DNA of 64,000 bases, taken from Syncephalastrum monosporum B8922 (Eukaryota > Mucoromycota > Mucoromycetes > Mucorales > Syncephalastraceae). The notes below the pieces were generated by a model, which saw only the letters and a list, made by a program, of their open reading frames with translations, did no database searches and was not told the DNA's origin. This document shows positions 11,227 through 22,032 of the stretch, one piece after another. The translations under genes were made by a program, and so were the position numbers. The stretch is from positions 124,001 to 188,000 of the forward strand of contig JNEN01001262.1 of the NCBI GenBank assembly GCA_000697355.1, read 5' to 3'. The stretch's first letter is position 1; each line of letters starts with the position of its first letter.

Positions 11227-12580
11227 TTAATTAGAAAGGTAGAAGGGGTGGGAGTAGAACTCGCAGTTCTCGTCGTGCTGGGTCTTGGACTCGATCCTAG
11301 TGTTATGGACAGTCAGTTATCGTGTCAGTAGAGACAAGAAAAGACTTACTTGTAGAAGTAGGCGACCTTGCCGCTGTTCTCAGGAGCAGACTTCAAGGTA
11401 TCCTTGTAATTGAAGACGTTGGAGATAGAGGAGGAGCCCGAGTAGGAGTCCTGGATCTTCTTGGGGGTCTTGGTGTCAAAGTCAACCGAGAAGAGAGTCA
11501 GGGAGGTGATGGTGTCGACGGGCGAGGAGCCGTCGCGGGTGACGACGGTGGGGATCTTGTTGGCGCTGACGGTCTGGCCCATCTCAGGCGAGGTGAGCTC
11601 GACACCAAAGCAGCCGCGGTCAATGTTCTCATCCATGTTGGCAACCTGCTCGTCCTCGGCAGCGTTGTTGTGCGACGATGACTTGACCTTGAAGGTCTTG
11701 GACATCAAGGTGCAGTCCGGGCCTGTGCGTCGTTACAAATGAGCGTTCATTTCTATATACGGCATAGCATGCAAAAAATATATATATTCAATCGTATGGA
11801 GGGGGACCCTTACCAGCGGTGTTGTGAACCCAGACGCTAAAATAAAAATAAAACGTTTTAGTGGTCATTGGCAAGGAAAGTGGGAGCATAGCATTGAAAG
11901 AAGTGTTTGTGAGCTGAACTTACCGGAATTCGAATTGACCGGGCAGAGAGACGTTCGGGGCCTTGGTAAGATCCACCCTAAATCAACATACAAACAAAGC
12001 CCATCATCAGTCGTCGTGTTACGTATTCGTTATCGAGTTGCTCTTTTGCTTATCCTTACGTCAAGGTGGCCTTCTTGTTCAGAGAATACTGCTTGTTGGA
12101 GGGAGTGCCGAGATACTTGGCCTTGCCGTTCGAGCTGATAGCATACACCTGTCATAATGTCAATCTTGGGCGCAATTTTCAGATTGAATCTTTCACTTAC
12201 ATCGACGCCCTTGATAACCTTGGCCTGAGCATTGGGCTTGCGGGCTATTCATTAACAGGAAAAAAACACCATTGAGACACCGTCGATAGAGCGAGCAAAA
12301 GGATGGCGCTTGATCAACTTACTGACGGTGACCTTGACCTTCTTGGGGTCGGTGAAAACCTGACCCTTGGAGGGACCGGTGACCTCGATACCTAATTGAA
12401 TTGGTACATGAGTATGATTGCAGCATAATATCGCATCGCAGGATAACGTGAGAGGCGGTTGGATAGCGTACCACCACAGAACTTCTTCATGGCGGCATCA
12501 ATCTCGTCCTGAAGGTCATCGGCACGAGCGACGGCCAGGATGAAAGCAACAAAGAAAGCGATGAGCACAGAGAACTTCAT
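11227..12580 (-). CDS. Secreted protein with two related beta-sandwich-like repeats
   Basis: Eight exons on minus: 12580-12472, 12391-12323, 12244-12201, 12148-12060, 11977-11924, 11836-11814, 11722-11350 and 11296-11227, giving 276 aa in frame. The start MKFSVLIAFFVAFILAVARA is a clear signal peptide with cleavage near Ala-20. The mature part seems to be a tandem repeat: IEVTGPSKGQVF...VKVTV...VYAISSNGK...VWVHNTAG...C..MSKTFKV, then VELTSPEMGQTV...SLTLFSVD...YFYKIESK...C.FYSHPFYL. This suggests two Ig-like or Kre9/KNH-like domains, each with one late cysteine. No GPI signal, transmembrane segment or catalytic motif is seen. Codon use is biased, implying good expression. Family not recognised; a cell-wall or surface role is inference. 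Confidence 0.83.
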
Positions 12581-13729
12581 GCTGCACGCGTGATAGGAAG
12601 GAAGGGAAAGTGACGAAGGAAAGAGGAAAAAGGGGCGGAAAGGTTGTAAAGAGAGAAAAAAGAGAAAGACTGGACCTTTTTTTTGTATACACCTCACCTC
12701 GAGTGCTATTTTTACTTGGCCACCGCAATTTGCGTCTGTCAGACATTGAGATACCTTTCCACTCAGCTTTGTGACACCAAATTTACCATTTTCGTGTATT
12801 TTGCCATGCCACGCTCTCTCGGGTCCCATCATTTACTACTTTTATGTCTCTTTACCTACCTCTTCAATTGCTCTCAATGCCATTTAAAAGTGCATGATCC
12901 GGTCATTTCGAATGTCTCGCTGCTTTTTGTTTTTCAATGAAACCATAGGATTGATGTTGGCGGCGATTTTTCTCGCCCTGGATAGACACATGCCTCCTTT
13001 TTTTTTTCGTTGTCATCGCTTGAGGACCGCTTGCACTCGTTTCTTCCCTCTGCTTGAGTTCTGCAGGCGATCCTTTTGCTCTTTAAGGTTTTTTTAATTT
13101 GCGCGTGAAGGCCTGGACAGGACCGTCCCCCCATTGGCTTACCTTGTGTCCTCTCGAGACGCGTGAAAGGAACACGCGAGGACTGTATAACCCGGTCTTT
13201 AGCATACATTTCCCATTTTCCGAACGCTATCATTCGAGAACCTAGACTCCGGATAGCCTAACCAAAATACCGTAGGTACTATTGGAGCCACCATGCTAGT
13301 GTAGTGACACACACAAGCACCTATACAACAATGAAATTTAGGGCTATTTGATTTGCCTGGAAGCGCGCAGTGCTACTCCATTGTATGGGAGCATTTCTAT
13401 CTGTACCTTGAAATGGCAAGGTGAACCGCTTTGTTCCAGTTCATATCTATTCTTGTACATGAAAAAGCGCAAATAAACACCGAGTAGTAATGAAATAGGC
13501 TTGCCAAGCATCCGGGAAACCCCATGCGTATCAGTGCAGCCAGAGCGCCCCATTACACCCCCCCCTCTTCGGCTATGCGATCGTAGTTTTGTGTCACGTC
13601 CAAACATGTCCGAATGCCACGCTCTCCTCTCCAGCTCATAATAGCAACAGCCCAGGCACATCCTTCATTGTCACAAGACATCAACTTATGAGGGAGCTAA
13701 TGGTTCCTTTCTCTTTTTTTTTAATTTTT
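12581..13729. other. Intergenic region, 5' of the secreted-protein gene
   Basis: About 1.15 kb between the end of the sestrin gene and the start of the secreted-protein gene, both on minus. CT-rich next to the secreted-protein start. It probably holds that gene's promoter. No supported open frame. Confidence 0.55.
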
Positions 13730-16305
13730 TCATAAGGCTGCAAGAATTGACAAGCCATAGCACAGCAATGCTTGTTTCCTCGCTGACGCGACCAGCAAAT
13801 TCACATGGCACTTTTCCTCGGGTCGCAGCGAGAGACCAATGTTGCTCCAATCCGTGCGTCGAATGGCGTCCGGTTGCTGGCACACCTTTTTAATGTACTC
13901 GCTTGTTCGTCGGCTGAGATAGCGCGAGATGTCGTCATAATTGTAATCGTCCTTGACAATGCCCAAAATTTGCTGTACACGGTACCAGATCGCATATCGC
14001 AGTGGGGTCGTATCGACCGCCGCTTCCGTGACCTGGTGGAAGATGCTCCAGTCCGTGATGCTCTGGGCCTCGTCGAATTCTTCCACCAGATTCTCGCCTA
14101 GATCGGGAAGGAATTGGTTCACCAATTCATAGCCGTGGTCTTCGTAGCAATAATCGCCCAACATGAACTCTTCATAATGCTGCCTTTCCTCGTCATCGAA
14201 ATCCTTGATTTCAATGTTTTCGTCCAGCACCGGATCTATGTAGCGCGACAAGTCATCGTACACGACACCGCCGTCGAGGGATCGTGTGGCCACGGGCGAG
14301 CGAGGTCTTTCGACGGCCGACCGCGAGGTGTTGATGGATAGCTTGTGTTTTCCTATAGGAGTGTTAGAGGAGCACTCCCACCTTGTGTCGGCACATGGTA
14401 CTATCGCATGCTTACCTGTGTCCGCCTCACTCCCCTCAAGGCTCTCCAGAAGCTCCTGTCTCAGGTCAGAATCCTTGGAGAGTTTGAGTTTGGAAATCAA
14501 CTCGGTCGTCTGCTCAAAGTCGTCTTGATTGATCGGACTTTGTTGACCCCGGGTGGAGTCGTCGGCTGGGGGCGTGGTATCGTCGTCGGCTGGTATCCAT
14601 GCATCGTCACTGGCCAGATCGTCATTGTTGTCCAGCGCAATATTGCTGTCATACCAACCAGTGGCATGGGAAGCGGCTGCCCGCGCTGCATCCTCCGTGG
14701 TTTTGATCATGGTTGTCCGGGTATCTAACTCGTGTTCAACGCCTTTGTTTTCGCTTTTTCCCCCGCCCGTGACAGAAAAGCCGCCGCACATGTCAAGCTC
14801 AGGGGCAATGCCGCAACCGAGCACAAAGCTACTGAGACCGAGGAAAGTCGCAATCACAACGATTGCCTGTACAAGCTCGCCCTTGCTCCAGGACTCGCCG
14901 AGGGATGTGCCCATCGCGTTGCTCATCAGAGCGCGTATGTCTTCTTCGCTGAGCCGCCAGGGCTGTCGTGCCAGCACGAGGATCAGTCGTGACATGGGTC
15001 GAAGCTTGGGCGGGCAGTAGGCGAGCCCCTTGAGCCACACAGGGTCGCCGCCGACATGGAGGAACTCGAGTTTCAGCAGCGATACCAGGTACTGACACCT
15101 CTGCTGGGCAGCGACCTAGACACGCACGGTAAGTCACTTGCATCCATGAGAAGAAAGGTAAGAATGGAAAAAGAACGTACCAGTATGGCCAGATAGATGC
15201 GCCATACACGTGGTAAGGGACCAATGGATGATTTGATGGTTTTGGAGTAGGTAGTGTGGTATATTTCATAGTAGGTAGGAAAGAAAGCAATGACACGAAA
15301 GACATTGGCAAGACGGCCTTCGTCAATGTAAGTCTTGACGAGCATTTGACGAACGTATTCATCGGCCGCCCGACCGCCCGTGGTCCACGCTTCTTCAGGG
15401 CTCTCACTCTCGGCGCATTCTTCTCCGTCTCCTTCGTCGTCGTCTTTTTTGCCTTCAATGCTGTCACTGCTGACGTCGTCTTCTGCAGACCAAGGCGAAT
15501 AGGAGATGTTGCCTGGGCGTGGGTATTGTACGGTGGTGTACCGAGAAGCTTTTGTTTCAAGGGAGAAGATATCGTTCAAATGGATGAAATAGGAAGGCGA
15601 AAGGTGACGTGGTTGTGGAGTGGGCGTGATGCCGTTGGCCTAAAACGGAAAAGACATGGTCCCGTGGTTCAGTGTGTGTGTATGTTTTTTTGTGTTTTTT
15701 TTTTTTTTTTGGTGTGGGGAGGGTACAAGGCAAAGGTGAGACGAGCGTGTGGTGGGACTCACCTTCAGGGTCTGCAAGAAATGCTTAAAGGTATGACGCA
15801 CGTCCTTGAAGGGACAGGTCAGTGAGAGGCGCAGCATCGTCAAGAGGAAGTATTGGAGCTGCTCGTCTGCGCCGCCTACCGTATCTTCATCGTGCAGTAA
15901 TTGATGGGTCGCGAGTTCGGTCAGATCAAACTGAGTCATATTGGTGGGCGTGTCTGGCTTATTATGCAGAGGGGATTCTGCGTTGGATGGAGGCGTGTTG
16001 GGTGACGACGACGACGAAAACGGTGAGCGCGCCACTCGAACGAAGGACTTGACAACTTGGAGGATCTTTTCAAGTGCCTCTTGACGATCATCCGGGGATT
16101 CGGGTGATTCCACTTGAAGTCCTTTGAACAGGGCTTCTCGTAGGCGGTATGCCTGGAGCTGGCGGGCTCGTGTATCGCGCGCTAGCAAAGAGCAGAATAA
16201 CAAACAATAAACAACCTATGTGCTGGACAGCTTTTTCTTTGCTAGCAACAACTCACCGATCTCCTCATAAGCAGCAGCGTCTGCGGTCAGTCCATTGTGA
16301 TTCAT
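13730..16305 (-). CDS. Sestrin
   Basis: Sestrins restrain TORC1 when leucine is low, by binding GATOR2. Five exons on minus: 16305-16257, 16181-15763, 15639-15181, 15115-14416 and 14352-13730, giving 749 aa, longer than the usual 480-550 because of acidic linkers. Hallmarks: LRLSLTCPFKDVRHTF, RCQYLVSLL followed by FLHVGGDPVWL, LARQPWRL, ELVQAIVVIATF with FVLGCGI, DYCYEDHGYELVN, VDTTPLRYAIW, VKDDYNYDD and EEKCHVNLL. By alignment from memory with human SESN2, the leucine-site Thr, Arg and Glu (about T657, R661, E722), the lid Trp (W711) and the GATOR2-contact Asp pair (D677-D678) are kept. The peroxidase-site Cys and Tyr are kept (C316, Y318) but its His is Leu (L323). The exact residue pairing needs an alignment. 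Confidence 0.93.
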
Positions 16306-18139
16306 AGCAAAACGGCTGTCGAGGTCTGAATGACGAATGAGGAACAAGATCGAGCAAGTGCAAAGAAGAGACAGCCGAGCGGGTGTGTATAGCGGTTATG
16401 TGTGAGGCAGTGCGGCGATATGCACGGCGAGGACGTTGATTGGAATGGTGTAAAGGCTGGAAAGGAAAGAAAAAGAGAGAGGGTGAGGGTGGTGTGATGG
16501 AAGGAAGGCCTGGGAAGAAATATATATAAAAAATGATGGGATGCGATGAACCTCTCCCAAAATGTATGCCCGCTGAACTTGCTTTAGCCTCGCTTTCGAG
16601 AGTCTTCTTATTCTTCATTCACAGACCCACGGTTTTAGCTTCCTTGTCCCCCGCATGATCAATTTCCCCCCGCCCCTAACCCCCCGGGTACAGTACCTTC
16701 GTCATCTATCGGTGTCCCCTCGTCCTATTCGCTTTTTGCCTCTTTTGACATTCTAGAAGATTTCGTTTACACTGACGACATACTACCCTTGCTGTTCTTT
16801 TTTAATTTCATCGTCTTAAACTCTCATTGTTCATCCTAATATGCAGTACTGAAATAGCAGTGGCCGATTCGGCAAACCCAACTGTGGAACACCCGTCCAT
16901 TGTGACACTCCCCCAAAAAATCACGTCTTTTTCTTCCTCTATTTTTTTTTTGCATGAGTCGTAGAAAAAGCCGGCTTGAGTGATATCTGAACGACGATTA
17001 TGTATAAGCTGATCACAACATGATCTCTCGACGACGTACCCTTGCATTGACTCACCTCGTCAGGAGGTGGAAATTACCCCCAGCACATTGTACGTAATCC
17101 TGTAGTCGATATATCCCCGCAAGAAGGCGTGATCTTTTCAACTGCCCTTGGTCCGTTGCGAGGATAGCATGTTACCAAGGAAACGGAAACGGTTCCGAAC
17201 AAGAAAAAGCTGTTCTCGACATGTTCTTTTTGCGTCACATGAATCCCACACTCTCACACGCACATACACACGCATAGTCTTTGTTTGACGACATCAGAAA
17301 AAGCTGCACACGTTTGGCCCAAACATATTTTTAATTACCATGACACTGAAATAGGCCCTTGACGCGTCGTTTCAATGCCTACATGCATGTCGACAAGCAT
17401 GTTTCAGATATATGAAAAACAACAGTTACACTATGCCTGATATAATTTGGTCATTGTCTATAGTGCTCTGTGCCATATACACACTTACTGTTCGTATAAG
17501 ATATCATGTTATAGCTGTATGTTTTGGCTTCTGTTGTCACGTGACCTGTTTATTCAACATATCATCACAGGTCGTGTCTGTTACCCGGCACTTTGCAATC
17601 AAAAACTTCTGCTGATAAGCACAGAAGGTTTCGCATCATTTGGAGAAATGGATGCAATTAGGGATTTATCTACTGTGTTAACTCACCGCAGGGTAGCTCA
17701 AGGCCTTTAACGACGGAGACTGCGAAGTGAGGGCAGTAGGGAATGGGATAAGAGGATGCAAAGAAAAGAGGATGCAAAGAACAGAGGATATATTTTAACC
17801 GACATCCTTAAAATGACGTCATTTCGTATCTATAACTTTTCTTATAATCCCAATTTGCTTGCGTAAATGGCCATTGAGTCTATATATTTTGGTCGCTTTG
17901 CAGCTTTCTTCAGACGAAAGGGTAGGAACAGGCGAGTGAGCTAGAGATCAAACAGGGCGGCATATTTTACAGCGCCAAAAGGGTTGCAACAAGAAAAAAC
18001 GATACTGTATTTGAGGCGGCGATTTAATATCTCAGTCGCCCAGCGTGCTTTCTCACTTTGCAAGATCTGAGCCCTACTTTCCTCGTCTATTTTTCTGCCC
18101 GCCTTTTTTTATAAAACGTTTCAAAAGAGCCACTACAGC
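16306..18139. other. Divergent intergenic region between sestrin and SNX3
   Basis: About 1.8 kb holding promoters for both flanking genes. AT-rich, with TA-rich stretches near 16520 and 17890. I looked for split exons on both strands and found none I can support. Confidence 0.55.
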
Positions 18140-18818
18140 ATGTCCACCACCACCGGTACCTCCCCTTCGCGATTTCAAGCATTTGAGACCATGGCCGGCC
18201 CCATTACTCGTGAACAGACCGTTGAGGAGCGCTATGGCATCCCGGAGAACTTTTTGGAGATTGAAGTCAGAAACCCGCAGACCCATGGTAAGCATTGAAT
18301 GCGTTCCCACTTGTCATGTGCGTCCTCTTACAATACCTTGACAGGCTTTGGCCGAAAAATGTTTACTGATTATGAGATCCTTTGCCGAGTACGTTATAAA
18401 ACTGCTCCGTTGTTGCCAAGCGAGTATGCGAGGTTTTGCTCATACTTTGTTCACTAGACCAATATTCCCGCCTTCAAACTCAAGCAATCCTCAGTCCGCA
18501 GAAGATACAGTGATTTTGAATGGTTCCGGGACGTTCTTGAGCGCGAATCGACCCGAGTCAACATTCCTCCTCTGCCTGGCAAGGTCTTCACCAATCGATT
18601 CGCAGACGATGTCATTGAACAGCGACGGGACGGTCTGGAACGCTTCCTCCAAATGTAAGTCTTGGCTCTATCAAGGGATAGTAGAGAAATAACAGAACAT
18701 ACATATTAATGAATATGCTGTTAGTGTCGCTGGCCATCCGCTTTTGCAAACGGGCAGCAAAGTCCTTGCGGCTTTCATTCAGGATCCCAACTTTTCGCGC
18801 GACACTTACAGCTACTAA
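18140..18818 (+). CDS. SNX3: Sorting nexin 3 (PX domain, Grd19 type)
   Basis: Retromer cargo adaptor that binds PI3P on endosomes. Four exons: 18140-18287, 18345-18388, 18458-18654 and 18725-18818, giving 160 aa, the normal SNX3 length. It is almost all PX domain: [40 protein letters not shown] (Arg and Tyr contact PI3P), the proline loop PPLPGK, and [10 protein letters not shown]. The short C-terminus, [10 protein letters not shown], is typical of Snx3/Grd19. All junctions are GT-AG and in frame. No BAR domain, so not a larger sorting nexin. Confidence 0.95.
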
Positions 18819-19039
18819 GTTGGCATGTTTCTTTTTTTTTTTACCCTTCTACGTTATCCCCCCACCCAACACAACCGGCTCCGGTCCTCTCTAGTAGTAA
18901 CACATCACCGTCCGCTCCCTTTTGTACACACTCGCACACAGGCACATAGTACTCCATAGCAACATTATAGTACAAAACCCACAAAAAAACCAATCACGTT
19001 GATCTTGTGCTTGTCTCGTTAGCGCTCGCACACGTCCCT

Positions 19040-19084
<45 letters not shown>

Positions 19085-19165
19085 ACCGCATTCCCATCCT
19101 TTCGTCGCCTCTGTACAATACATAGTATTTTCTTTTCCTTCTTTTTCTTTCTTTATATAACTTCT
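18819..19165. other. Convergent spacer with a long CT microsatellite
   Basis: Lies between the 3' ends of SNX3 (+) and the HAUS4-like gene (-). It contains a CT dinucleotide run at 19044-19078 inside a pyrimidine-rich stretch. No gene seen. Confidence 0.7.
19044..19078 (+). repeat. (CT)n microsatellite
   Basis: About 17 perfect CT units, in the spacer between two convergent genes. Confidence 0.9.
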
Positions 19166-20406
19166 TTACTTGGACGTGTTTATCCGCTCGATATCATCCT
19201 GCGTGGCTCTTATATCATCGAGCAGCCCAAAGTACGCCTGCGCAATGGTCTCGAATTCCTTCCCCATCGCCTTGTATTGTTGCATCTGTTTTTCGGCCAC
19301 CCTCAGCTGATTTCGTGCATCTGCGTATCGCGCTTCCAATATCGATCTATGTCGCCCCACATCCATGAGCCAACCAGTCCGTTATCGAATACGCTGGGTT
19401 TACCTCAACGACCGCATCGCGTCCACGAGCCGGTCATCATAAGTGCTTGATAGGATGGTGACACGTAAAATCCTAAGACATCCTGACGCGTCAACACCAC
19501 GTCTCTTCTCTCTCTCTGTTTTTTGTCTCTCAGTGTTAGACATACTTGATCCGTAGCACAAGCGAATCCGCCAAAGCACAGTAGTAGTCATCCCACGCGC
19601 GATGCCGGTCCATATCTGCCTTGAGGTTGATTTCTAGCATGATCTCGCGGAGAGTGCTCATGAGCTCCAGTGAGACCTAGAAGAGAGCGCTGGGTCAGTG
19701 ATCTACTGAATCCAATAGGCTGGGCTGCGCTGGGCCATGCCATGGAGAGAGAGAGAGAGACTTGCCTCTGAAAATTCATTGACGTATCCAGCATATTTGA
19801 GACGCTGCTGAGCCAAGCCTGCCTGGAGCTCAAACAACTCTTCCTGCCGACGCTGCATGATAGATACCATATCCAGATCCGGTGGCTCATCCGCCCCGCG
19901 CAGGGAGGAGACCATCTGAGCCACTTCCGCGTGCTTTGCCTGCAAAGCGGCGTCAATGGCAGCTGTCAGCCGAGGTGCTGCCTCTTCTCCTGCGTGTGCT
20001 CTTTCTCGTTCTTGTTCTCGCCTTGTCAGACCAAGCGCTTGCCGGCCCAGATCATCTCGCTCTTGATCCATAAACAGCGTCTCCAGGCTTGCCCTTTGCT
20101 TTCATAGCCCAGCGTGAGACACTCGCATGACGGGTAATATACAGTACGTTTCATTTTTCCTTGCTACCTTTTCCGACAGTGAGCGTTGCGGGTCATCGTA
20201 CAAGCAACGTAATTCATTGACAAGAAGTTTGATCTCCCAATACGGCTGATTTAACTGAAGGGAGAGAAGAGAGACGGTTGAGTTTGGGAGCGTGTCTGCC
20301 ATTACTGTGGGGATCGCACCTCCTTTATTTCTTGGTGAAATGCAGCGTGCGCGTAGTTGTAAGAAAGACGATCGTGCTGGATCTGCTTGATCAATGCTTC
20401 CGCCAT
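19166..20406 (-). CDS. HAUS4-like augmin subunit (coiled coil)
   Basis: Augmin recruits gamma-tubulin to existing spindle microtubules. Six exons on minus: 20406-20320, 20254-20168, 20098-19766, 19676-19546, 19445-19404 and 19346-19166, giving 286 aa. Frame and phases agree throughout. The intron after 19766 has a GC donor (GCAAGT). The protein is mostly coiled coil. The C-terminal half resembles human HAUS4 in order and spacing: LADSLVLRI, then TYDDRLVDAMRSLRSILEA, then QMQQYKAMGKEFETIAQAY, against the HAUS4 pattern of MILKLR, TY..E, IRDRLE and YEVLGEEFDRLVKEY. The N-terminal half is less similar and the protein is shorter than human HAUS4 (363 aa). The gene is certain enough; the family name rests on remembered similarity. 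Confidence 0.62.
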
Positions 20407-20690
20407 CGGTTTAAGCAAAGCAAAAAAGAGAAAGAGAAAGAGAAAACAAAGGGAGAGAGGGGATTGTAGTGCGCAGGAGATATCGGTTTTAGGGTGTAAA
20501 GCTGAACGGAAGAACGAGGGTAGAAGCCGGCCTGTTGCGAGAGGCAGAAAGAAGACAACCAACGCATACGTCCGAGTTTCAATTGGTCAAGTCGAATAAC
20601 TCTTTGGCTGCATCCCAAAAGAGCAGATCTGTGCGTTTGTTTTCGAGAGTTCTTTAGCATATCAAGCGAGCCCATGCAACGTCATCTCAT

Positions 20691-21757
20691 TCACTTGCAG
20701 GTATCTTCCACCTTCCGCAAAAGATGCATCGTCTGGAATTCATGGACCTGCTCCATGCATAGGATTGCCCTACGCATAATTAAAATATATATGTATATGC
20801 ATTACCCTTCGTGGATCTTTTACTGTCCGCATTGTGTGTGTGTGCCTTACTTTTTATATGCCAAACGCCCTTCGCCCGAGGCTGGGAGGCGGTCGAGCTC
20901 ACTATATTTGCCATGATGATTATCCCTTCATGGTACACTGACACGGCAGTCAGTGAGGTCTTACCCTGCCAGCTTTGCACGCTGAACATGATGGTCGACC
21001 ATGGTCCGCATCGCACGGAGGCCTTCCTCTTCTCCTTTCATGACACCCGTGTGGATCACTGGGCGATTTAAGAAGACTCAGACATGATGGGAAAACAAGC
21101 AGCATTAATCGTACCTTTGATGCAAACCGGCTTTTGTGAATCAATTTGACTGTACAGAGAAAAATTAGTTTGAAACCTGTGCACGCATGCCGAGGCGACC
21201 CCTTCCTCCTACCTCCTACTGCTACTGCTACTGCTACTGCTACTGCTACTGCTGCTGCTACTACTGCTGCTACTGCAGTCAGTAGTCAAGGTCATCTGGC
21301 GCGTCCATCCTTTCACTGACGTGTGTTTTTAGGATGGCTCGGTTTTAGGCACATGTGTTTCATAGTTTACCGATGTTGGAGTACGTAAGCAGGTAGTTCG
21401 CTTCGTGAATCAACGCCTCTTTCAAATCAACTGGCTTCTCATTTCCTTCTTTTTCGATATCCTCTTCCAAGTACTCCTCTGCAGAGGTAGCTGTGGTGTT
21501 CCTGCATAACACTATAAGCAAAGTGGCGGTTTTAGACTATGCCGACTTTACCTATTGGGTTTGGTGTTCTCCTTGCCTTGCAATATGTCCTCCTGATGTG
21601 ACCCTCCGTGCAGTTCGACATTGTGCCGTCGCCGCTTTCGACCTGCCGCCAAAGAAGAAGTCGATAGCGTGTGCTGAGAAAGAAGCACGTGAATATGATT
21701 TATGCGCTGCTTAATATGATCGAATAGGATCGACTGCACTTGGGACGACGAGGCCAT
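20691..21757 (-). CDS. Small protein of unknown function
   Basis: Six exons on minus: 21757-21552, 21501-21371, 21149-21115, 21026-20965, 20901-20851 and 20769-20691. They sum to a continuous 187-aa frame, which supports the model although the acceptor before 21026 is weak. The N-terminal third (SILFDHIKQRINHIHVLL) is amphipathic and followed by a basic, then acidic linker. The C-terminal half (EALIHEANYLLTYSNIGVKL, then LRAMRTMVDHHVQRAKLAG and ILCMEQVHEFQTMHLLRKV) is helical and looks conserved in style. I do not recognise the family. It is head-to-tail with the HAUS4-like gene, 284 bp away. A trinucleotide repeat sits in its second intron. Confidence 0.6.
21216..21276 (+). repeat. CTA/CTG trinucleotide repeat in an intron
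   Basis: About 20 units of CTG and CTA (TACTGC hexamers, then mixed) lie inside intron 2 of the unknown small-protein gene (intron about 21150-21370). On the sense strand of that gene the repeat reads as CAG/TAG units. Confidence 0.85.
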
Positions 21758-22032
21758 GACGTTGGATATAATGAGGGAAAGAGAAGGCCCATTTCAAAAA
21801 ACACCAAATGTGATACACGTTTAAGCAAATTAGGATCCGCAGTGAGGGTTCAGTTCAGTCAGTCCTCATATGCTAATAATGCAAATGTTCCTTTGTCTCT
21901 CTGCCCAATCAAACATGACCTTTTTTCCTACTTTGTATCCAAACCCCCTTCTTCTGTTCCTTCTCTTCCTCTTCCCATTAACCTCCCTTTTTCATCGAAT
22001 CCGTGTGTATCAATCTCTTCTTCTCTTTCCAG

